DNA of 64,000 nucleotides from Apiotrichum sp. Y4204 (Eukaryota; Basidiomycota; Tremellomycetes; Trichosporonales; Trichosporonaceae). The stretch lies in the NCBI GenBank assembly GCA_025531455.1, contig JAMYHL010000005.1, positions 868,001-932,000 of the forward strand. Direction: 5' to 3'. Positions 56,265 through 64,000 of the stretch are shown here, piece after piece. Numbering within the stretch: position 1 is the stretch's first letter; each line of letters opens with the position of its first letter. A model generated the notes under the pieces. The model ran no database searches. It was not told the DNA's origin and saw only the letters and a list, made by a program, of their open reading frames with translations. A program made the translations under genes and the position numbers.

Positions 56265-58261
56265 TTATACGAGTTCAAGGTACTTCTCAGGGGTCGTGAG
56301 GGCGGGGTTGACGAGGCGGTTGTCACGCACGACATATCCGCTGGCGTCGATCCACGAGGGGAACTGGGGCCGACCAATCGAGGAAACCACGACGTTCCGC
56401 CAGAGAGAACCGGCAGCGAAGGGGTTGTATGGCCGCTGCGTCGCGCGGAAGAGGTTGGACGAGGCTGACGCGCGGATCTGCTCAATTGTTGTGAGGTTGA
56501 AAAGTAGCAAACGAATGTGGTAGTAGAGCAAGAAGCATATCGGCGGCAGAGTCAGGACACCCAGGAGGAAGGAAACAGCGGCACCAGGGCTTTCTCGAAT
56601 GGCAGCCCCGAATGAAATGTTGTCATGGTGGCACAACATGGAGAAGTGGACAGCCGAGAAGACGACAATGTAGATGTCGGACAGGGCCTGAGAAGGATTA
56701 GCAGCTGAATACAAACGTCATGTATTCGCAACTCACCGTTACGATGACAAACACCAGGAAGGAAAAGTAATTGCGTCGCCCAACACAGCCGTGAAGGTAC
56801 GAGCAGTGGTGGTCAATGCCCTCCACGCAATTACCACACAGGCGGCAGTGCGAGCAACGGGGCGGGCGGTAGCTTTTGCAAGTCTCGCAATACTTGACTT
56901 GCACGCGGTCCTTGCCTTCCTTGCCGACAACGATCTCACGAGGCTGGGCCTCCCAGTAAGTGTCGACCGGGGTTGTAATGAGTGGGGGATCGGGGTCGAG
57001 ATCGCGCGGAAGAATTCCTGGCTCGCGGCAGGCGGCGGCGAACATGGACGACACAGTCAAACCAAACATGTAAGCGAAGATAATGTTGATCGCAATGCCG
57101 CCACCGCGAGCGAGTCCGTACTCGGTGCCGTGCCGCCAGAGCCATACGCCCGTTGTGCCCACCCAAACGCCAGCAATGCCCAAGAGGATGATGATGGACA
57201 TGATGAAGCTGATCGGTGTGTCACCACCCGTCATCAGCCGCCCGTTCCAAAAGAATTTGGTCTGCGTGTTCTCAAATTCTTGGTACTTGCGTATCCGGGT
57301 GACATGGAGGCCGGGTTCTGTTGGGCGTTGCTCCATCTTGGGCGACGATCTTGTTCGCTTCCGACTCCGTGCTCCGCCATTGAGCTGCGCATGATGACCT
57401 CCATTCGTGCCCGATGGCTGTTTTTCGTGATCAACTAGCTGGTCAGACGACGACAAATCGGGATGCACACCGCCTGAAGGAGAGGATGTATCGGTTCCAC
57501 GATCCCAGTGATCAGGGTTGTGGACGCTTCCCCCTGGTCGCGTCGGGGTCTGAAGGGGTTGCGGAGGGGCACGACTTCGGTGCGGTGTGCCAGGTGGCGT
57601 ACCTGGTGCACTGTTCGACACGGCAGCGGATATGCCAAGGCCTACCGTCGCAAGTCGAGGCGGCTGTGATGCTGGAGGGAAATGCGGGTTCGGATACGGT
57701 CCAGATTGGTGCGACAAATCGCTTGCCCCCGGAGTAGTGACAGCGGTATCCGGTTCTGACGGCCGTCGGACATCGACCGAAGCTCGGCCCGTGGTGCTAA
57801 CGGTGGTTGTCCGCTCGCGTTGTTCTAGTCTCCGCGCCGCAGCGGGCTTTTGCGGAGCGAAGAAGCCGCGGGGCACAGGAAGCGGAACCTGGCTGCGAGG
57901 TGGCGATCGCATCGTGTAGCTCCCCCCTTCCGAGGGAGTCCCAGACAATGGCCGCGGCGAGTTTGTCGCGCTGATAGTCCGTTGTCGCGGCGTGCCCTGC
58001 GCGTCCGGATTCGGTGAGGTAGCAACGCCATACTAGAGAGGTAAGTACGTGACAGACCGCGACGAACTGTGTCGTTCTTCATGTTTAACCAAAACTCACG
58101 TATCGCCGTGTGCCTTCTAGACTGTCTCGGCTGAGAGGCCCGACCGAGTCGCCTCCTTCGTCGTCGGAATGGATGCTCGTGCGCCGTGTGACGGTGATAT
58201 TTGCTCGCCGAGACGGCAAGGCGAGGCCGTATGGCTCCACCCCTGGGTTTGGGGAGGGCAT
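56265..58261 (-). CDS. ERF2: DHHC palmitoyltransferase, Erf2-like
   Basis: Three exons (58100-58261, 56737-58032, 56265-56687) give 626 residues. About 260 N-terminal residues are Ser/Pro-rich and disordered. Two membrane segments (MSIIILLGIAGVWVGTTGVW and IIFAYMFGLTVSSMFAAA) come before the Cys-rich domain at about 434-475 (KYCETCKSYRPPRCSHCRLC, GNCVEGIDHHC), and two follow it (FLVFVIVTVALSDIYIVVF-like and FLLGVLTLPPICFLLYYHI). The TTxE motif reads NLTTIEQIR, and NPFAAGS fits the post-TM region. The enzyme transfers palmitate to Cys, classically on Ras. After DHHC, the usual Pro-Trp is replaced by Ser-Tyr. The start was placed in a separate first exon because the 57948 frame has no ATG. Confidence 0.9.
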
Positions 58262-60032
58262 AGCGGAAGAAAGGATTGGGAAGGGTTCGGGAGAGAAGGG
58301 CGGGAGATTGCGCGAGGTTCAGCGTTGGCGAACACGTTGATAATGTCGAGAAGAGGATGGGTAGCGGATGTGCGGAGGTGCCGGGGAAGTCGCGTACGCG
58401 GAGGAGGCGAGGGGAGGAAGAGGGGAGGGATGAGAGGTGGCGGAAGGAGGAGGAAGGCGGAGAGGAAGATGAAAGGAATGTAGGGGGTTAGACGATGGCA
58501 AAAGACAAGGATTAAGGTCCACAATTGAGCATCGATAAGGCGAGTCTCGTTCGTGTTTGTAGAAGAAGAAAGTTGTTGTCGTACAAGAGTGGCTGAAGCT
58601 ACCAAAGCGTAGTTGGACGCCCCTCTGTCAGGTTGGACACAGGAAAGGATAGCAGTACAACTGCGAGGATTGTGTGTGTGCGCCAGCGTGTGTGCACAGA
58701 ATGAAGGTTTGTCAATTTGTCAGAGAGAGGGCAGAGGTGTGGGTCTGTGCTGTGCGCGCGTGAAAGCCCGTCCGTCGCGGGGAGACGGTGTGTCACTCTC
58801 TCATCCCTCATCCTACTCCTACTCCTACATGCATCGCAGGACACCGTACGATACGCTCTGCGGTTGTAAGCTGCACTAGTAAGCCCGGACAGCACTACTA
58901 CTCATCCTAGATCCTAGATCCCCCTCTCTCCGATCTCTCCTCTCGCCTCCGCCTCGAGGACCAGAGAGCGTCCAGAGTGAGACAAGGCAACAAGGACGGG
59001 TTCAATATGCGGGAACATGGAACACGCACAACCCGCACATGCCGCCCAGATATTTCACCCTGGACCTCGTGCCTCTGGTGCCTTGGGAGCTTTTTGCCAG
59101 CATAACCCCTCTTGTGTGGGGACTCGCGCGCGCGATCTCTCTTGCCAGATGCAGTCCGCCCATTCAGGGACGAAATATTGGTCCCCGGTCCTGGCTCGGG
59201 CTTTGTCGCACTATTGTGCATCGCTCCGCGGTAGACCTACTGCCCCCCGACTGCACCATTCACCCTTTCTCTCCGGGACGAGCTTGATCCTTGATCCTTG
59301 ATCTTTGCTCCTTGATCCTTGTGCCCCCTGTCGTCCTCCCCTCGGCGGTGCTATGATCTACCCCCGTCCACATGGTGAACCCTGTGCTGTTTGCGGCCCA
59401 GAACACTGCACAACGTTCCCCTTTGTTCGGCTGTTCCGGGAGTGCCACAGCAAGCGGAATTACGGTAAAATACCGTTGAGATAGGGGCGGGGATTGTCAC
59501 TCATGATAACGTAGGTGTGTAGATGTTCGGCACAGTGACCATATACATGCATGCGGCGCGCGCAACGCGTCCTCCAGATGTTATAAAGAGCATAGCGAGG
59601 AGCGGGTCATAGTCTCCCCGTTGTGGTGGTCATCTCTTACGTTGCCAGGCTATCAGAGCCAGCAGAACTGAGTCTAGGCCGTGCTGGGTAGAGAATCGCT
59701 AACACACGTACACACTTTAAGGGCCCAAACACGCGATCGGCATGCATATCTCGCGTGTAAGTGCTTTTTTCGGACCTGGTACCTGGTGATCGGTCGAATC
59801 CTTGACCGCTTTGGATGCCGCGGAGTTGACCTGATCTCCGCGCCATCTTGTTCCACATGCGGCCATGAGCGCGTGAGCATGCGCGCCAGCGCGCACGCCT
59901 CATTTGATACTGGATCGGCCAGCGCGATAGCGGGGTGGATGGACCACGCCAACAACCCATCGTCAGCCACTTCCACCGTCTTCCATCCATCCACTCCAAC
60001 ACCTTTACTCTACACTCTTTAATCATCAGCAT
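58262..60032. other. Intergenic between divergent ERF2 and TRAP alpha
   Basis: About 1.8 kb. It is GA-rich on the left (the ERF2 leader) and contains a cttgatc repeat array at 59281-59321. No coding region or RNA gene is recognised. Confidence 0.5.
59281..59321. repeat. Short tandem repeat of cttgatc units
   Basis: Units gatccttgatccttgatc recur with one degenerate copy (tttgctccttgatcc). Non-coding. Confidence 0.8.
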
Positions 60033-61060
60033 GGGTTCGTTACCGCGAGGGCGGAGTGTGACTGGGCGATTCGCTGACTGAGCAGCCGAGCAGAAGACAG
60101 TCCCTGCGGTGTTCGCCGCCGCGTCCTTTGGCGAGGGCAACCCCTTTGGCCGTAAGTATCTCATTTCTGGAGGCGGGGTCACACGAGTGCGCACTTCCTC
60201 CGGACGGATGGGCGGCTCTGTGGAGATGAAGTCTGATGAGACTGACCTGATTCTCGGTCTGCGGCTGCGTGGATCCAGTACTGACATTGCAGTTGTCGTC
60301 AACGGCGAGCAGAACAACATGCTCATCGAGATCCTCAACTCGGGCGACAAGAACTACACCGTCGTCTCGGCCTCTGCTTCGTACCACGACCCCAACAAGG
60401 ACTGGAAGCTTGTCAAGAACGCCACTGCTACCAAGCTCAACATCCCCCTCGGCACTGGCAAGAACGTCACCGCGCCCTACCGTCTCAACTCGGAGTGAGT
60501 GTTCTTGCGGTCGTTCCGCTTCGGGAGCTGTGTGACCGCGTAGGACTATATGGGTTGTCACCGTAGCCTGTGCCCCAGCTCCTCTACATCACATGTTGCA
60601 GCGGCTAACTCTCAGGTTCCGCCCCCAGGAGCTCGGCCTCACTGTCTGGGTTGACCTCAAGGACGGCAAGGAGCTCACGCGCATCACCGCCTTCAACCAG
60701 ACCGTCAACATTGTCGAGCCCGCGCAGTCCTGGTTCGACCCCCAGGTGCTCTTCATGTACATCATCGTCGGTGCCGCCCTCCTCGGTGGCGCGTACTACG
60801 CTTTCCAGTCGTACTTTGTCGCTCCCCAGCAGAAGAAGAAGCGCCGCGGTGGCAAGCGCACCGTCGCTCCTGTCGAGCCCTCCCCGGTCGCGGTTTCCGG
60901 CAAGGGCTACGAGGAGGACTGGATTCCCGCTGCGCACCTCAAGAAGAAGACTGGCGCACGCTCGGACGGCGAGGGATTCACCTCTGGCGGCGACGCCACC
61001 TCGGGCGCCGAGGCAAGCGGGACCGAGGGCAAGACTCGCAGGAGGAAGTCGAGGAAGTAA
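60033..61060 (+). CDS. Translocon-associated protein alpha (SSR1/IRC22-like)
   Basis: Four exons (60033-60036, 60086-60151, 60293-60494, 60616-61060) give 238 residues. The lumenal domain matches TRAP alpha: FGEGNPFG, LVVNGEQNNMLIEILNSGDK, NYTVVSASASYHDP, FRPQELGLTVWVDLKDGKEL and AFNQTVNIVEPAQSWFDPQV. One membrane segment follows (LFMYIIVGAALLGGAYYAF), then a Lys/Arg-rich cytosolic tail with WIPAAHL, as in SSR1. The protein belongs to the ER membrane near the Sec61 channel. The predicted N-terminus (MAEQKTVPAVFAAASFG) lacks an obvious signal peptide, so the first exon is doubtful: it is only ATGG and needs a GTTCGT donor. The 141-nt intron 60152-60292 is stop-free in frame. Confidence 0.8.
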
Positions 61061-61272
61061 ATGGCAGTGTGAAAAGAGAACAGGTTGCTGGGCTCAGCAG
61101 TGAGGGCACCGGTGGGTGGAGATCTGGCGACTGGACAGCGTAACGGTGCGCGCTTGATGGAGCGGTGCATTTGTATGCATAATTTTGTTTAGCCTCTTGT
61201 ACAAGAAGCGACTAGTGCTGCTGCAGACCCTGGGACAAAGTTATAAAGATGGGAGCGTGTTGCGTCTCGAGA

Positions 61273-62343
61273 TTAGACGTTGACAAACTCCTTGACGTCC
61301 TTGAGCCACGTAACGTAGTCCTTCTGCTCCTTGTGCTCGGAGAACTGGACGACAAAGTTGGCTGTTAAGGTTAGATGCGCACACCACCGAGACCATCATT
61401 CCATGCACTCACAGAGAGCCTCGTTGACACCACGCTCCGAAACAAAGTCGTAGAAGGCGTCCTGGACGGCCTGGTCGAGGGTGTCAAACTGGGGGCCCAT
61501 GTAGCGCGAGCGGCGGTTCCAGTCGCCGTTGGCACCCTCCTCAGATGCGAGCGCCTTGTCGTAGATGGCGACATTGGAGATGGCGAATCCGTCCTGGCCG
61601 GCGGTGAGGTCGATGGTCAGCGCCTTGTTGCTTCCAGACTTGGTGATGAGGAGCGAGGAGGTGATGTTCGGGGGCTCAATGCCGTCCTCGATGACGTTGC
61701 CCTCGGCGTCGACAGTCTCGACGGGGTCCGCGTTGTCGAGGTCCGAGACTTGGAAGGTGAGCTTGAGGCTGTCGTCAGTATACGCCCGGCTTGTGATTTG
61801 GTCTGAAGTTGCCCCGGGGCGCAGAGTGTAACGCCCGAGCCCTCGTTCCCGACTCACGTCTCGTCGCCAAACTTGCGGGTAACGACAACGTCGTCGTGGT
61901 TGGCCGTGTCCTGGAGAGTCCACACGCCGTCGTTCTCAAGCTCGACGACAAACTGAGGCTTCGAGTCCGAAGTAGACTCAGTCTCGTAGGCGTGCTCAGC
62001 AGCGAGCGACGCAGCGAGCGCGGCGTCGGCTGGGAGTCAGTGCAGTTCATATCAGAATCAACGAGGCGGCGGGGCCTCGAGGTGTTTGGTAGAGCTCCCA
62101 GAACCTCTATCACAATTCCCCTCGTCGCACCTCGCCACTTGTCCTCTCGAGACGAGCACCTCAACAAACGTGCACCAAATTTCGCCGCCGACCTGCCGAC
62201 CTCCACATTTACTCACTCTCACCCGAGCCGAAGCGGAGCGGCGAGGCATGGAAGCGCGCCGCGGGCACGAAAACGGGGGCGGGGACGATGCGCGCAGCAC
62301 GGACGGCGCGGAGGGCGGGGCGGAGAGCGCGGAGGGCAGCCAT
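61273..62343 (-). CDS. MAM33: Mitochondrial matrix acidic protein MAM33/p32 (C1QBP family)
   Basis: Four exons (62217-62343, 61858-62029, 61413-61768, 61273-61361) give 247 residues. The N-terminus is an Arg/Ala-rich mitochondrial presequence (MAALRALRPALRAVRAARIV). The mature part shows the p32 fold: KPQFVVELENDGVWTLQDTA, VVVTRKFGDETLKLTFQVSD, LLITKSGSNKALTIDLTAG, YMGPQFDTLDQAVQDAFYDF and EQKDYVTWLKDVKEFV. p32 proteins form acidic trimers in the matrix that act in mitochondrial translation and ribosome assembly. Third acceptor: the CTGAC-supported cgacag before 61768 gives GDETLKLTF, which fits the family better than an upstream AAG. Upstream elements are listed separately. Confidence 0.93.
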
Positions 62344-62503
62344 TGTTGTTGATCGGATTGGGGGCGTTGTGGGAACAAAGTATGCAAAGTATGGTTGATC
62401 TTGGCTTGCAGCCTGGTTTCTGCGCCGCGGTTCGTGCCGGCCAATCTTTCTGGAAACGTTGGGACGCGCAGGCTTTGCCTCGGAAGCTCGGAAGTTGGTG
62501 GAA

Positions 62504-62534
62504 TCACGTGATTTGATTGGTGGATATGACGTCA
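62504..62534. promoter_or_regulatory. E-box, CCAAT box and CRE upstream of MAM33
   Basis: Within 31 bp lie TCACGTGA (62504-62511), ATTGG (reverse CCAAT, 62516-62520) and TGACGTCA (62527-62534). They sit about 160-190 bp upstream of the MAM33 ATG. CCAAT fits Hap control of mitochondrial genes, TCACGTGA fits Cbf1-type bHLH factors, and TGACGTCA fits CREB/ATF-type bZIP factors. Roles are inferred. Confidence 0.6.
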
Positions 62535-63637
62535 AGCCATGCAAGCCAGGCCACTCTTCGAGCCTCGAGCTGGCATGCAAGCACTCGCTGGCTGGCGAAC
62601 ATGCACACAAGCATTGTCGAAGCATCCCATACCACAAGCGTCGTTTCGGAAGCGGACTTTAGATCTTGAGCCATGAGCCTTCGTCTAACTTGACATGTGG
62701 TCTTCCAGACTGTTCTTCTGGCCTTCTAAAGAAACCCTTTCTGCCAGTCTGCCAGCCAATGTCCCTACGTCCCTGGTGCACTGGTGGTCCGCTGCCAGAT
62801 GTCTGGCCCACCGCCCCGCCCTCCTGGCCACTCTGGGCAGTGGCTGTGATACCGGTCTTGGCATGTTAGAGGCCGCGGCCTGGGGTAGTCATCTCGGGGC
62901 ACCGGAGAACCAGACCCCGAGGGAAAGAGAATCTCCGAATGTGTGATAAGCAGTAATCAGTAGATCAAGATGATTCATGGCGATCACCACCAGGGAGGCA
63001 CTACTGTGCACAGCCAGCCGATCGTCGATCATCATATCATCACGAAGATCAGCCAGATTATCAGAGTAGTATGGCTGTGCAAGCGTACGCGTCGCATCAG
63101 TCGCGTTCGTCGCGTCGAGATTGATGAGGAAAGATATGATGTTCAGAGATATCGAGTCTGGCCGTAGGGCCCTAGAGCAGTGCTGCAATGTTGCCTCTGA
63201 CCACGGTTTGAGAGAATAATAGTGCACACAGCCTCAAGCTTAATCGAGATACATTCGGCAGTGCTCGTTGTGTTTCATCCTTTTGGTGGGTGTGTTTAGC
63301 CTCAGCCTATGTGCCTTTGCGCCTACGTCACTGCCGTCTCCTATATTTCCCCGCATTAGCGCGAGCACAGCACAGCATTATTACAGCCCTCCAGTGTGCT
63401 TACAGAGAGCCAGATACCAGAGAGTGCGCACGGCTGTGACCGTCCGGTCCACTGCGGCCCGCAGTCTGCACTGTGCCTGACCATCGATGAACATCTGTGC
63501 ATCCACCTAGTTGCGCCGCGCCGCGCCCTTTCGATTGGATCCTTTTGCCGCCTGAGAACACCGCCTTCCGACGATCTCTTGGACACCGAGGTACCGCGGC
63601 ACTCGTGTCGTAGAACGTGTTCCCAACGTCTTGGTGC

Positions 63638-63646
63638 ATATATATA
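63638..63646 (+). promoter_or_regulatory. TATA-box-like element
   Basis: ATATATATA lies 112 bp before the ATG at 63758 and is followed by a CT/AC-rich leader, a good arrangement for a strong promoter. Confidence 0.55.
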
Positions 63647-63757
63647 CTTCCACTTCAACACCGACACCCATTTTCTCGCACTTCGCATCTCACCTTCGCA
63701 CTTTATCTCACTTCACCCCCCTCAGCGCTCTCACATCTCGACTAGAACTTCTCCAAC

Positions 63758-64000
63758 ATGGGTATCGCAATGGCATTGAGTGAGTCATCCCGTTGCCCAC
63801 CCAAGGCAAAGCACCACGACGCGGCTCCCAGAGCGCAGCTAACAGTCAGTGGCCGCAGGCCTCGCCTTCGTCGTCGTCAAGAAGATGACCAACAAGCCGA
63901 AGCCGCAGAAGATCGGGTACGGCCAGCCCGGTATGGGCGGTGCACCCGCTATGATGTACGGTGCGCCGGGAGGGTACCGCGACATGTCCAGCGGCGGTGC
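63758..64000 (+). CDS. N-terminal part of an unidentified gene
   Basis: The first exon (63758-63779) starts in good context (caacATGGGT). A 79-nt intron (GTGAGT, branch CTAAC, acceptor CAG) leads to exon 63859 onward, which runs off the window. The start is hydrophobic (MGIAMALSLAFVVVKKMT), like a signal anchor, then Lys-rich and Gly/Met/Pro-rich (GYGQPGMGGAPAMMYGAPGG). I do not recognise the family. The hydrophobic N-terminus suggests a membrane or mitochondrial protein. Confidence 0.6.
   Translation, partial: MGIAMALSESSRCPPKAKHHDAAPRAQLTVSGRRPRLRRRQEDDQQAEAAEDRVRPARYGRCTRYDVRCAGRVPRHVQRRC

Larger units (their letters stand above)
62344..63757. other. Intergenic between divergent MAM33 and the edge gene
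   Basis: About 1.4 kb. Besides the cluster of motifs near MAM33 and the TATA-like element at 63638, no gene is recognised. Confidence 0.5.

Noticed and set aside
59281..59321. CRISPR-like array
   Set aside because: The units are 7-8 bp, adjacent, without spacers; it is a simple tandem repeat in a eukaryotic genome.

Overview
This window is nuclear DNA of a basidiomycete fungus. Almost every gene is broken by several very short introns (mostly 32-60 nt) with GTGAGT or GTAAGT donors, CTGAC or CTAAC branch sites 6-15 nt before the acceptor, and CAG or TAG acceptors. Codons are strongly GC-ending and spacers are short. Intron density together with gene content (Rap1 with BRCT and Myb, striatin, a Galpha, an Erf2-like DHHC enzyme) fits a Tremellomycete; Trichosporonales is a guess. 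I see no transposons, CRISPR, rRNA or viral genes.

Layout. 1-16 kb: the tail of an unidentified gene; a ZNF830-like zinc-finger protein diverging from a small type I membrane protein; a probable myristoylated adaptor with PPSY motifs; a Rap1-type telomere protein; LSM1; a HEI10/ZIP3-type RING protein of meiotic recombination; a 1302-residue disordered protein with AT-hook-like patches; a small unknown gene. 17.9-24.7 kb: NAC alpha, prefoldin 1, a 2-oxoglutarate oxygenase, a short conserved unknown, and eIF2B beta. 24.8-34.4 kb: a mitochondrial GUF1/EF4 reading straight into a PPR protein, an RTP1/TANGO6 HEAT-repeat protein, and a helical membrane-anchored protein. 36-44.8 kb: striatin, RRP4, a DUF676-type hydrolase and a PRXL2-like thioredoxin-fold protein. 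45.4-54.6 kb: RanBP1, EMP24/TMED2, then 4.7 kb without recognisable genes before a Galpha gene. 55.4-64 kb: an intron-bearing tRNA-Pro(CGG), an Erf2-like palmitoyltransferase, TRAP alpha, a MAM33/p32 protein and the start of a further gene.

How they work together. Most are housekeeping genes: RNA decay (LSM1, RRP4), translation and folding of new chains (NAC alpha, prefoldin, eIF2B beta, tRNA-Pro), the secretory pathway (EMP24, TRAP alpha), mitochondria (GUF1, MAM33), signalling and lipidation (Galpha, striatin, DHHC enzyme, myristoylated adaptor), and chromosome biology (Rap1, HEI10). Many neighbours are divergent pairs 0.25-0.7 kb apart, two of them with CACGTG and CCAAT elements in the spacer.

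The most notable points are the GUF1-PPR fusion, gene starts where only ATGG lies before the first intron, a frame-neutral cassette exon next to a possible 23-nt intron, a 9-nt coding exon, and a reading-frame break in the N-terminal extension of eIF2B beta. No new defence or mobile system was found.
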